Origin: Klebsiella quasipneumoniae subsp. quasipneumoniae
GTDB taxonomy: Bacteria; Pseudomonadota; Gammaproteobacteria; Enterobacterales; Enterobacteriaceae
Assembly: GCF_020525925.1 (NCBI RefSeq)
Contig: NZ_CP084876.1
Location: forward strand, 1,426,001 to 1,490,000
Direction of reading: 5' to 3'
Length of the DNA: 64,000 bases
Numbering within the stretch: the stretch's first letter is position 1; each line of letters opens with the position of its first letter. This document shows positions 19,801 through 27,636 of the stretch, piece after piece. The notes beneath the pieces are model-generated. The model was not told where the DNA came from, ran no database searches, and saw only the letters and a list, made by a program, of their open reading frames with translations. A program made the position numbers and the translations under genes.

Positions 19801-21353
19801 CGGGAGGCAAACTTAAAGTCGAAACTAAACTGTCGCTTGAATCGTTATTAAGTGCGTCATTGCCGGATAAACAGGGCGTTGATATCCAACATTTGGTTCC
19901 ACGGGATGCTGAGAAGCTGGCAGTCGTATTTAACGAAGAGTTCGATAAGCGACTAGGTGAACTGACAGGCTGGCAGGATAAAATTGAGGCTTTCAGAAAA
20001 CAGCTGACGAACTTGCATGTGCTGACACAAGCAGGCTCTACACGCCCGATTAGCCAAATTTTGCTCGGTAACACTCCTTGTGCCGAAAAAAATGAACGGT
20101 TGATCTCTGGGTTTGCCCCTGCCGATGCCATCATTTCATCATCTTATTCTACGCAGGCGTGTGAATTTATTGTTTATTGCAAGCGCAGAAGTCAGGGATA
20201 TGTTTTTGAGGATTTAGTCAAATGGGCAAAGCGCAAAGACCTGGCGGCTGATAATCAAAAGCGGCAGGCATTTTGTCGTTTTCTGATTGAAGGCATAGAA
20301 GGTGAAAAACTGGCGGGTATGCTGATGGAAGAGATACCGCCAGAGTGGTTGCTTGAGCTTAAGCTGCGTCCAGGTGCATTTCCGGCAGACTGGCACTGGA
20401 GCAATAATGACATTGCCTCTCTCCTGCAGGGACGGTTGCTGACTAATAGCGACAGAACAAGGGCATGGGAGCGCGAGATTCGCGAGACACCGAAAGAATA
20501 CGAACCGTTGGTGACGCCTGCTGAGGCGATGCAAAAAATACACCGCTGGTGGGAAGAGAACCAGCAGGAGGAGTTGGCGAAATACAATACCCGACTCTAT
20601 CCGGAAGGTTGGTTTGACTGGGAAGCTTTAAAAAATGACTCTGACGATCAGAGTTCGCGTCTGGCGTTATTGAAACTGCTTTATCTTGGCTCATGCCAGA
20701 CCATTGGCCGGACTCAGGAAGAGCAACACCGTGCCGCGATTGAGCATTTTGAGGACAAAGGCTGGTGGGATACGTTTGTTAATCCTGATGCTGCGCAGCA
20801 GTGGCTGGATGTGATGGATGAATATCTAAACGAGTCTTTTGACGGTGATAGGTATCGTATCTGGTTGCAGATATTACCGTTGTATCGTTTTTCCAGACAC
20901 TTAGATACCTATCGCGAACTGCTGGATATGTCGGAAGCGTTCCTTGAGGATATTGGGGATTTACTGCGACCGGCATCCAGTTCCAGGCTTTCGGGAACCG
21001 GGATAGGTGTCGTTCCAGAATTACGTGCAACGCTTGGAACCGGGGTGAACTTCATTTTCCGTGAACTCGTGCGTAATAACGTGTTTACCGACTCTAATAT
21101 TCATCAATATTGCTTCTCTGCACCAGAGCGCGTCAGACGTCTGTTGTGGGCGATGGAGTTTGAAGAAATAAATGTTAAGCAGTCGTCTGCCAGTGATTCT
21201 ATTCTGCTGTGGACGTTTTTCAGCAAACACCTTGGTGAGGAAAATGCGACCTTTAATCATTGTTTCGACATACCGCTGCGCATTTTAACCAGTGACGAGA
21301 AAAGCTCGCTTCGCATTGAAATATTTGGGCAGGATCCCCTGGAGTACGTATGA
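13848..21353 (+). CDS. Giant sacsin-like protein with two HSP90/GHKL ATPase sites
   Basis: 2501-residue intracellular protein without membrane segments or signal peptide. Two separated GHKL nucleotide-binding sites are visible. Site 1: E32-IVQ-N36-AD-D39 (N box) and GKFGLGMKS (98-106). Site 2: E1556-LFQ-N1560-AD-D1563 and GKFGLGFKS (1641-1649). The N-box Glu, Asn and Asp needed for Mg-ATP binding are present in both, so both may be active. This NADDA/GKFGLG pattern is that of sacsin and MORC-like HSP90 ATPases. The remaining 1400 residues between the sites and about 850 after them have no motif I can name. The start at 13848 has AGAGG six bases before it; an adjacent ATG at 13845 and a GTG at 13800 are alternatives. 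The stop overlaps the helicase start (ATGA). Likely a defence ATPase; inferred from context. Confidence 0.85.
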   Translation: MAKAHSTPLNDIAIIAANLKDRYKNGFPVLKEIVQNADDAQASSLIFGWSPGIAGSDHPLLGDPALFFINNAPLTLEDVEGILSIGIGTKPGDENAVGKFGLGMKSLFHLGEVFFYQSFDWHTASAKSDVFNPWDSYRSAWAEVSVQDKVRLEDEVRAITQNECDGYFVVWVPLRSESIYQARQDDENFIIVGEDYRYEVPDFITDRRLGDKLASLLPLMKTLQDIELVVKTGQGYQRQIHISLPEKATRPQFTNLNGAGEWQGNISVQHAGLPDPQQKYYVGHEVLLNTPEFSALKSQRTWPFSYSREGKKTADKALPHAAVVMLAEKVPEGEATLTVEWAVFLPLGEQDTAQHAQKQKFSLSGQYSYQIILHGYFFIDAGRVGIQGLATLTSATPLFNAPDSPAQEQLVQEWNRCLATQGTLPLLPKALASLMSLIHAGDAEKAAISDGVRRALRNNNAWLHWVTLYHLWVCELTRDGSQWYLVDANTPVRLLPATPSGEAHRPWEVLPALESLGVTHRFIDETQPNIYNEFKSKWQLSEIQALLQAIPSMVFTAPKLTNYLNQLLKALPIASDNYSRDLMSLLRKTFSDVPLVELSRNQTAIGELMALIRPTWRYRIAIDRQEQALWETLGRTVMDTLLVPAFLDNSKEPASASLNWETVGSLLQAMQAQASASDDFEKLVRDFIGKLSAPDRLELYRRFDILKIFKVSQPTGAPYLETRRHLLDLKQKRRVFKRGGSANFGVGLSALLQQALIEKEVVLITNDINQTLFGGSEYSEAQECDSEGVVHLLELHPRLDLPAKRIDLLNKMAADGDKFGPRERLAYRYLMHGNSADTGETELWKAGKAHPVWAKILSDANSQQRKWTIISPEIEQNLGLTPGFEKALRLDSVTPDHVIQRFKESLEYLEFDDLSAEDAEEVLLHIGRAMGETMWRQMALHRREGKEGYISLDERCFLRGGRIELPTELNDNVTFIQSASQPEVQEQQRKYLPMVNAEHAIMLALSEPNPGQFCDFILQLLMQPTNDVSSERAFNNLRSQKWLLHRGVAIAPENILDISAKDYPEIAKLTEATPRIALLEDIVLSDDANRALSPWVVRGKAAFYKALTVAGTLPLYAIGSSLRLTDTIILQASDRSYAFDNFDGWRLLIECLKGAESLEGNEAINALSFAHPVTDKIVSSYRRLVDSMNPTQGVELRKALLSSLCHTHSEPSSVLRSMQLRTAADTWALATDLCYGVTGAERSAVLHDDDWAYLSPWLQANDLSVDSTESEGHLSHVEYSASVLREYFAPWERWVPRKAIAALLALLAGNRKVRKLCESYLGLQSYALFVNELSQDSKPLTNHDAHFAGLTLLQCIEKYAFAVKVYEENTLQVHSLFQERLTVALATDLDTIFVGQHGYAFYTGQAPQIFIRRFSPDQYTPQQLLAILKRSTSWLQEGIYLQRARLDTLWQSFEQAEQLDVNIARVTILNSIVERLKTLGLKNSQLNVLMRAYESELHSLAESSDGKSLHSPRLTEIVYDIANAIRDRPELQAEILTAVRKRIEDAQYQPSSVPFELFQNADDAVEELFTLDSDARHERGHQKFMVKEQNGGLSFFNWGREINRFQSVKNEQVENVHDGYKNDLKKMLALYQSDKEQGVTGKFGLGFKSCLLVSDNPYLLSGRLATKIAGGIVPESCDAESYKQLNQLTESAAINGLSPTLVYLPLRQHMQAEMVLKDFTLYAGLLNLYARNLRQIVIDEHEWRWEPAQYKRIPGLSLGKVMLPNSKGVQSPVRVAVYQTEIDYERCHLVFQVTRRGLRGFDTHIPRLWNLSPLMSDTRQGFLINAGFEVDIGRRQLAIEAERNRGIIQKAGAKVHSLLELLWRETEYNWEALVAEWELSPELTHSQFWESIWDVMSTGISNDATAMENEKLLQQLYESENGIMSFYRSYPALPNGFKEQAAGLIKWSDRVRCADELVSRLASSLIYLPAFQALHSAQCLVADTTGGKLKVETKLSLESLLSASLPDKQGVDIQHLVPRDAEKLAVVFNEEFDKRLGELTGWQDKIEAFRKQLTNLHVLTQAGSTRPISQILLGNTPCAEKNERLISGFAPADAIISSSYSTQACEFIVYCKRRSQGYVFEDLVKWAKRKDLAADNQKRQAFCRFLIEGIEGEKLAGMLMEEIPPEWLLELKLRPGAFPADWHWSNNDIASLLQGRLLTNSDRTRAWEREIRETPKEYEPLVTPAEAMQKIHRWWEENQQEELAKYNTRLYPEGWFDWEALKNDSDDQSSRLALLKLLYLGSCQTIGRTQEEQHRAAIEHFEDKGWWDTFVNPDAAQQWLDVMDEYLNESFDGDRYRIWLQILPLYRFSRHLDTYRELLDMSEAFLEDIGDLLRPASSSRLSGTGIGVVPELRATLGTGVNFIFRELVRNNVFTDSNIHQYCFSAPERVRRLLWAMEFEEINVKQSSASDSILLWTFFSKHLGEENATFNHCFDIPLRILTSDEKSSLRIEIFGQDPLEYV

Positions 21354-24010
21354 AAATGACATTTCAGCAGGGCCAACAAGTACGGCATGAACGCTTTGGG
21401 CTGGGGACGATTGAACTCCTGAGGGAAAATACCGCACTCATTCGTTTCGAGTCGAGTTTTGAAGAGCGTCCTCTTTCCGAGCTGGAACCAGTACGCAGCG
21501 CACAAGATGCTTTAGCTGAAGGTAATTATGACGATCTGCGTGAAGTCCTTGCGCGCAGTCAGGCGCTTGCGATCCGCTCCATCAATGATAGTTGGGGGGT
21601 GTTCTCCACTTCACGTATCAACCTGCTGCCGCATCAGTTATGGGTATGTCACCGCGTGTTACGGCAATGGCCGGTACAAAAGCTGATTGCTGATGACGTA
21701 GGGTTGGGGAAAACCGTTGAGGCAGGGCTGATCCTTTGGCCGCTGCTGGCGAAAAAACGTGTACAGCGTCTGTTGGTTTTAGCGCCTGCATCGTTAGTAC
21801 CGCAGTGGCAGGAGCGTTTGCGGCAGATGTTTGATATTCGTTTGTCCCTCTACTCCACGGAAATTGATACTGAGCGATCAGATTACTGGAATACGCATCC
21901 CTGGGTGGTCGCTTCATTGCCGACACTGCGAAAAGATATTAATGGCAGGCACGAGCGAATGCTCAAAGCAGACGACTGGGACTTGCTGATCATCGATGAA
22001 GCACATCACCTTAACTCGCTAGAAGATTCGGGGGCGACTCAGGGCTATCGATTTGTGCAGAAGCTTATCGATCACGGTAAGTTCGCCTCGCGGCTTTTTT
22101 TCACAGCTACCCCGCATCGCGGGAAAAATTACGGCTTCTTTGCCCTGCTGAGGCTTTTACGTCCAGACTTGTTTGACGTGAATAAGCCATTTGAAACTCA
22201 GCAGCATCATGTTCGGGATGTTGTGATTCGCAATAATAAGCAAACCGTCACGAATATGGACGGTGAACGTTTGTTCAAGACCGTCAACGTGACCTCACAG
22301 ACCTATCATTTTTCTGAGGCTGAACAGTCATTCTATGACCGGCTCACACGATTTATTCTTTCAGGGCAGGCCTACGCTTCGTCGCTGAGCTCCGCAAACC
22401 AGCAGGCTGTGCAACTGGTGTTAACTGCAATGCAGAAACTGGCGGCAAGTTCGGTAGCGGCAATTTATGCCGCAATAAATGGGCGTATTGCTAGGCTCGG
22501 GGAAAATCAGAAAAAGCTACAGGCGCTGAGTGATGAAATGAATGCCATCATGAGTGATTCTCAGGCCCCGGATCTCGATGATGCCTACATTGCGCTTGAA
22601 AGCGAATATGTTCAAATGTCTGCTTCGGTTCAACTTATGCAGAATGAGCTGCCCATGCTTGAAGAGCTGCAGGCGTTGGCGGGGAATGTAGAATCGGAAA
22701 CGAAAATCCAGACCCTACTTAATGTCCTGGAAACCACGTTTCTTAATCGCACCGTCGTATTCTTTACTGAATATAAAGCGACACAGGCTCTGCTAATTAA
22801 TACTCTGAATGCTCGCTTTGGCTATGGCTGTGTCAGCTTTATCAATGGCGAAGGACGGCTGGAAGGGATTTACAATAAACAAGGTGTCAAAACGTCATGG
22901 AGTATGGATCGATACCATGCTGCGGAGCAATTTAAAAGCGGGCAGGTACGCTTTATTGTTTGTACAGAAGCCGGTGGTGAAGGTATTGATTTGCAGGACA
23001 ACTGTTATTCCATGATTCATGTTGATCTGCCGTGGAATCCGATGCGTCTTCACCAGCGTGTAGGGCGACTCAATCGCTATGGCCAAAAACATCAGGTTGA
23101 AGTTATTACTTTACGCAACCCCGATACTGTAGAGTCCAGAATTTGGGATCTATTAAACAGCAAAATAACCACAGTTATGCGTTCTTTGGGCGACGCGATG
23201 GAGGAACCGGAAGATCTGTTGCAGCTTATTCTTGGGATGAGTGATAAAGGGTTTTTCAATTCACTTTTTGCTGATGGCCTGATACAAAAACCAGAGACTC
23301 TAAATACATGGTTCGATTCCAGAGCAGGGACCTTCGGAGGTCAGTCGGCGGTCAGCGTAGTTAAGGGGCTCGTTGGTCATGCTGATAAATTCGAATATCA
23401 GAATTTACAGGAAGTCCCTAAGTTGGATCTAAATAACATGTATAGTTTTTTAGAAAATATGCTCAAATTGAATGGCCATCGTCTTGAGAATGAGGGGGGG
23501 ACACTTTCTTTCGTTACACCGAAAGAGTGGATAACCCAGTTTGGGATTAAGAAAAAATATAATAACATGACGTTTGACAGAATATCTGAAGACAAGTCAC
23601 TTGAAGTGCTTGGCGTTGGGCACGTTATTTTAAATAATGCGATCGCGCAGGCAGAGAAATTCAATGCGTCAACGGCGGTAGCTCGGGGAATTTCTGCGCC
23701 TTTACTCATTTATATTCTTCGCGATCAAATTACTGGTGACAGTAATGTACATTCATTCACCGTTGTAGGTGTATTACTGAATGACGAACCGAAAGTTCTG
23801 GTGAACGACGACCTTGTCCATCAATTATCTGTTATTTATGAAGGTATGCCTAAGGGATCACCAGTTGTAAAACTTGATAGTACCTATCAAATTGATTCTG
23901 CCAGTGATCTTAAAATTGCAGAGATATCGTTAGAACAGGCAATTGCTTCGTTAAATTTGCCTTACGAAAAAGTCAGTTGGAACCACACAGCAACATTTAT
24001 ACCTCAATAA
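21350..24010 (+). CDS. SNF2-type DEAH helicase/translocase
   Basis: 886-residue superfamily 2 ATPase. Walker A is DDVGLGKT (115-122), motif II DEAH (216-219), motif III LFFTATPHRG, and the C-terminal RecA lobe ends in motif VI HQRVGRLNR (568-576). These spacings match RapA/DrmD-like SNF2 proteins, with an insertion between lobes (about 330-440) that looks helical. The N terminus (1-50) resembles an SH3-like beta barrel (QQVRHERFGLGTIELL). The C-terminal 250 residues have no named motif. The ATG overlaps the upstream gene's TGA, so the two proteins are translationally coupled and probably form a complex that moves on DNA. It is intact and followed by a strong terminator. Confidence 0.88.
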   Translation: MKMTFQQGQQVRHERFGLGTIELLRENTALIRFESSFEERPLSELEPVRSAQDALAEGNYDDLREVLARSQALAIRSINDSWGVFSTSRINLLPHQLWVCHRVLRQWPVQKLIADDVGLGKTVEAGLILWPLLAKKRVQRLLVLAPASLVPQWQERLRQMFDIRLSLYSTEIDTERSDYWNTHPWVVASLPTLRKDINGRHERMLKADDWDLLIIDEAHHLNSLEDSGATQGYRFVQKLIDHGKFASRLFFTATPHRGKNYGFFALLRLLRPDLFDVNKPFETQQHHVRDVVIRNNKQTVTNMDGERLFKTVNVTSQTYHFSEAEQSFYDRLTRFILSGQAYASSLSSANQQAVQLVLTAMQKLAASSVAAIYAAINGRIARLGENQKKLQALSDEMNAIMSDSQAPDLDDAYIALESEYVQMSASVQLMQNELPMLEELQALAGNVESETKIQTLLNVLETTFLNRTVVFFTEYKATQALLINTLNARFGYGCVSFINGEGRLEGIYNKQGVKTSWSMDRYHAAEQFKSGQVRFIVCTEAGGEGIDLQDNCYSMIHVDLPWNPMRLHQRVGRLNRYGQKHQVEVITLRNPDTVESRIWDLLNSKITTVMRSLGDAMEEPEDLLQLILGMSDKGFFNSLFADGLIQKPETLNTWFDSRAGTFGGQSAVSVVKGLVGHADKFEYQNLQEVPKLDLNNMYSFLENMLKLNGHRLENEGGTLSFVTPKEWITQFGIKKKYNNMTFDRISEDKSLEVLGVGHVILNNAIAQAEKFNASTAVARGISAPLLIYILRDQITGDSNVHSFTVVGVLLNDEPKVLVNDDLVHQLSVIYEGMPKGSPVVKLDSTYQIDSASDLKIAEISLEQAIASLNLPYEKVSWNHTATFIPQ

Positions 24011-24028
24011 ATTATTTTATTATAGATA

Positions 24029-24064
24029 CCAACTCCACCTTTAAAACAAAGGTGGAGTTGGTTT
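24029..24064. terminator. Strong bidirectional terminator
   Basis: 14-bp perfect stem, CCAACTCCACCTTT (24029-24042) with AAAGGTGGAGTTGG (24048-24061), 5-nt loop, T run on the plus side and A-rich sequence on the other. It separates the convergent helicase and integrase genes. Confidence 0.93.
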
Positions 24065-24068
24065 ATGA

Positions 24069-25258
24069 TTATTCCTTATGGAGACGCATTTCACAATTTT
24101 GAATATAATCACCATACCACTTCATCATTTCCCTACGACCATCCAGATACTGGGCATGGTTATAAGTACCACGAATCGAGTTTTTATCTACATGTGCTAG
24201 CTGTGTTTCAATCCAGGCCGTGTTAAAACCTTGCTCATGAAGAATGGTACTCATAGTGTGGCGAAAACCATGGCCGGTAGCTCTTTTATCATATCCAATT
24301 CTCTTCAAAACCATGTTAACACTGGCTTCACTCATCGGTTTATTAACATCATTTCGTCCAGAGAAAATAAACTGATAGCTTCCAGTGAGTTGTTTCAGTT
24401 GCTGAAGGGCTTGCAAGGATTGGCTAGATAGCGGGACGAGATGCGTTCGCTTCATCTTCATCCTGTTTTAGGTATTTCCCAGAGACTGTTTTCGAAGTCA
24501 ATTTCGCACCATTCAGCCATTCGTAACTCTACTGTTCTTAATCCAGTTAGCATCACCAAACGAGTCGCGAGCAGAGTTATTAAACTACCTGAATAATTTG
24601 ATAATTTCTGTAAAAATTCAGGTAATTCAGGCACTGTCAGAAAGGGATAATGATGTTTTTCATATCCTTGCAATGCGCTGGCAAGATCTGCGGCTGGATT
24701 GTATTCAGCACGCCCCGTGACTATTGCGTATCGAAAGACTTCACTGCAGCGTTGGCGAACTTTACTGGCTAACTCTGGCGCGCCACGTTTTTCTATACGC
24801 TGAAGAACGGATAAAAGCTCTAGCGGCTTGATTTCGTTAACAGGCCTGGAACCTAAATGAGGGAAAACATTATTTTTGAATCCACGATTAACATAATCGG
24901 CATAGTTTTTTGACCATCCAGAGATTTTCGCGTTGTACCACTCTGTAGCTATTGCCTCAAAGGTATTTGTGATTGATCGTTTTTTGGCGAGTAGTTCTGC
25001 TTTTTTTACTTCACCTGGATCTTGATCGTTAGCCCGAATTCTCCTTGCGTCATCGCGCCTGGTTCGTGCATCAGCCAGAGAAATATCTGGGTATGTACTA
25101 AATGATAATTTTTTCTCTTTACCAGCAAATCTGTATTTCATCCGCCAGTATTTTGAACCGTTAGGGTTAACCTGGAGATACAGTCCACCACCGTCAGCGA
25201 GTTTATAGGCTTTGTCTCTGGGCTTTGCAGTCTCGACCTGACGCGCATTTAAGGGCAT
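24069..25258 (-). pseudogene. Frameshifted P4-type tyrosine integrase
   Basis: The 5' part (24458-25258) gives the N-terminal arm-binding domain (MPLNARQVETAKPRDKAYK ...), the core-binding domain, and the first catalytic Arg in TGLRTVELRMAEW, then stops after EIPKTG. The 3' part (24069-24461) continues in another frame with MKMKRTHLVPLS, HGFRHTMST (HxxR), QLAHV and the tyrosine region GTYNHAQYL. A single-base loss near 24460-24470 explains the break. The active site is thus split over two frames and the enzyme is probably dead. It reads away from the 3' end of argW, the normal placing for an integrase of a tRNA-borne island. Confidence 0.9.
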
Positions 25259-25433
25259 TTGGGGGCCTCATTTTTCATTGAACAGGATAAGCCCCCACTA
25301 AGGCCCCCAAACGTTTATTGATTCACGTTGAGATGGGTAGATATCGGTTGACATCACACAGCCAGAACAGAGGGTTTATCACTGATTATAAGGGGATTTT
25401 ATTGAATTCGGTAGACGTCAGGAGAGTTGTATA

Positions 25434-25508
25434 TGGCGTCCCCTGCAGGAATCGAACCTGCAACTAGCCCTTAGGAGGGGCTCGTTATATCCATTTAACT
25501 AAGGGGAC
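25434..25508 (-). tRNA. argW: tRNA-Arg (CCT anticodon), argW
   Basis: On the minus strand the 75-nt gene folds as a cloverleaf: acceptor GTCCCCT with AGGGGAC, anticodon stem AGCCC/GGGCT around the loop CTCCTAA (anticodon CCT, bases 25473-25475), TpsiC arm CAGGTTCGATTCCTG, and an encoded CCA at 25434-25436. Location next to yfdC matches E. coli argW, a well-known integration site (CPS-53/intS). Confidence 0.95.
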
Positions 25509-25597
25509 AAGGCGGCACGAGTATAGCGTTTTTCGCCCGCCTGAGTAAGAGCTATACCGTCTGACTGCTTAAACCCTCGCCATTCTAAGCGCTTTTT

Positions 25598-26527
25598 TTA
25601 TGCCCGGTCGGCATTTTTGGCTTTTGCAGCAGCCTGCGCGCGGGCTTCCGCTTTTCGCTTGTTGCTCATGTCGTTACGGATCTGCGCATGGCTCAGCAGT
25701 GCGAAGATGAAGGTCCCGCCGCAGATATTACCCGCCAGCGTCGGAAGGGCGAAAGGCCAGATGAAGTCGCTCCAGGGAAGGCTTCCGTTAAATACCAGAT
25801 AGAGGATTTCCACCGAGCCCACCACGATATGGGTGGTATCCGCCAGGGCGATGAGCCAGGTCATCAGAATGATCACCACGATCTTGGCGGCGCCGGCAAG
25901 GGGAAACATCCAGACCATGGTGGCGACCAGCCAGCCGGAAATAATCGCATTGGCGAACATCTCCGTCGGGCTGTTTTTCATCACATCTTCGGCGATGCTG
26001 ACGAAGGCCTGGCGGGTCGGCTCATCAAAAACAGGCATATAATTGAAGGCCCATGCGGCCACCGCGGTGCCGATGAGATTGCCCGCCAGCACCACAGACC
26101 ATAGCCGCATGAGTAAACCGACGTTTCCGGGGGTGGGATTGTGCATCACCGGCAGTACGGCGGTGACCGTATTTTCCGTGAACAGCTGCTGGCGGGCCAT
26201 AATTACGATAATAAAGCCGAAGGTATACCCGAGGTTCTCGAGTAAAAACCCTCCCGGGATCCCCTCCAGCTTGACGTGAAAAATCCCTTTCGCCAGCAGG
26301 GAGGCGCCCATCGACAGACCGGCTGCAATCGCCGACCACAGCAGGGCCAGCGCATCGCGCTCCATCTCTTTTTCCCCTTCCTGGCGAATATGTTCATGGA
26401 TCGCCATCGCCCGAGAGGGAAGGCGATCTTCGTCAACTTCTATCTCTTCACCGCGCTGTTTTTCTTCACTTTCGACCTCGCGTTCGTCATCCGCAGGCTT
26501 TAATTTGTTATCGTCTGGTTCATCCAT
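25598..26527 (-). CDS. yfdC: FNT-family inner membrane protein YfdC
   Basis: 309-residue member of the formate/nitrite channel family. About 70 acidic, soluble N-terminal residues (DDNKLKPADDEREVESEEKQ) are followed by six hydrophobic helices, and a basic Ala-rich tail (KRKAEARAQAAAKAKNADRA). Length matches E. coli YfdC (310). The transported substrate is not established. It stands alone just beyond argW and marks the start of conserved core synteny on this side of the island. Confidence 0.92.
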   Translation of the reverse strand: MDEPDDNKLKPADDEREVESEEKQRGEEIEVDEDRLPSRAMAIHEHIRQEGEKEMERDALALLWSAIAAGLSMGASLLAKGIFHVKLEGIPGGFLLENLGYTFGFIIVIMARQQLFTENTVTAVLPVMHNPTPGNVGLLMRLWSVVLAGNLIGTAVAAWAFNYMPVFDEPTRQAFVSIAEDVMKNSPTEMFANAIISGWLVATMVWMFPLAGAAKIVVIILMTWLIALADTTHIVVGSVEILYLVFNGSLPWSDFIWPFALPTLAGNICGGTFIFALLSHAQIRNDMSNKRKAEARAQAAAKAKNADRA

Positions 26528-26816
26528 TTCACGGCCCTCGCTGACAATTTATCTAGTTAAAGCGTAGCGGCTTTCCCTGGCGACTGGCTGGGGATACTCT
26601 TAAATCGCAAAAATGGTTACGCCAGATTTTTATCGCTCCGCTAGAATAGGAGCCCCGCGATCTCGTTATTCCCAGGCTATGATCAAATCAACAACTTGGG
26701 TGATATAGACATCGTTCAACGTGCTGTTACAATCGCTCACATCTGTACGGGCGGAAACGTTGTCTTTCCGTCATGGATGGCAACTCGCGATAGCCATAAA
26801 AACCAGGGAGACATCT

Positions 26817-27578
26817 ATGAATTATCGCCTGTCGGCGCTTGCGCTTGGCGCCACATTGCTGGTGGGATGTGCCAGTTCCAGCTCTGGCGATCGGCCGCAG
26901 GGGCGCTCAGACCCGTTAGAAGGGTTTAACCGCACGATGTTTGACTTCAACTTTAACGTGGTTGATCCTTACGTGCTTCGTCCCGTCGCGGTGGCATGGC
27001 GTGACTATGTTCCGCAGCCGGCGCGCAATGGCTTAAGCAACTTCACCAGCAACCTGGAAGAGCCGGCGGTGATGGTGAACTCCTTCCTGCAGGGCGACCC
27101 GTATAAAGGTATGGTCCACTTTACCCGCTTCTTCCTGAACACCATCCTCGGGATGGGGGGTCTGATCGATGTCGCCGGGATGGCTAATCCGCAGCTGCAG
27201 CGCGTTGAACCGCATCGTTTCGGCAGTACGCTCGGCCACTATGGCGTCGGCTATGGTCCGTATGTGCAACTGCCATTCTACGGCAGCTTTACCCTGCGTG
27301 ACGAAGGCGGCGATATGGCCGATGGCCTCTATCCGGTGCTTTCCTGGCTGACCTGGCCGATGTCAATCGGCAAATGGGCGGTAGAAGGGATTGAGACGCG
27401 CGCTCAGCTGCTGGATTCCGACGGCCTGCTGCGTCAGTCTTCCGATCCTTACATTCTGGTGCGTGAGGCTTACTTCCAGCGTCATGACTTTATCGCCAAC
27501 GGCGGTAAGCTGACCCCGGCGGACAATCCGAACGCCCAGGCCATTCAGGATGAACTGAAAGATATCGATTCACAGTAA
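26817..27578 (+). CDS. mlaA: Phospholipid-asymmetry lipoprotein MlaA (VacJ)
   Basis: 253-residue outer-membrane lipoprotein that removes phospholipids from the outer leaflet and passes them to MlaC in the Mla retrograde pathway. The signal peptide ends at the lipobox LVG-C18; the mature part has the family motif DPLEGFNRTMFDFNF and the hydrophobic donut-forming helices. The ATG at 26817 follows a GGGAG site; upstream in-frame starts give no signal peptide. Monocistronic, convergent with fadL, sharing its terminator. Confidence 0.95.
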   Translation: MNYRLSALALGATLLVGCASSSSGDRPQGRSDPLEGFNRTMFDFNFNVVDPYVLRPVAVAWRDYVPQPARNGLSNFTSNLEEPAVMVNSFLQGDPYKGMVHFTRFFLNTILGMGGLIDVAGMANPQLQRVEPHRFGSTLGHYGVGYGPYVQLPFYGSFTLRDEGGDMADGLYPVLSWLTWPMSIGKWAVEGIETRAQLLDSDGLLRQSSDPYILVREAYFQRHDFIANGGKLTPADNPNAQAIQDELKDIDSQ

Positions 27579-27587
27579 TCTGCGAAT

Positions 27588-27621
27588 AAAAAAAGGGTGA
27601 ACATAATGTTCACCCTTTTTT
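27588..27621. terminator. Bidirectional terminator between mlaA and fadL
   Basis: Stem GGGTGAACA (27595-27603) with TGTTCACCC (27607-27615), TAA loop, flanked by A and T runs so the stem can extend to 14 bp. Works for both convergent genes. Confidence 0.95.
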
Positions 27622-27636
27622 GTTGCGCGCTGCTTA

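Noticed and set aside
25434..25470. Search by eye for a second copy of the argW 3' end (attL) near 8.4-10.4 kb and 13.7-13.8 kb
   Set aside because: No convincing copy was found; the left end of the island is therefore only placed by where the hsdM tail begins. It may have been deleted with hsdR.
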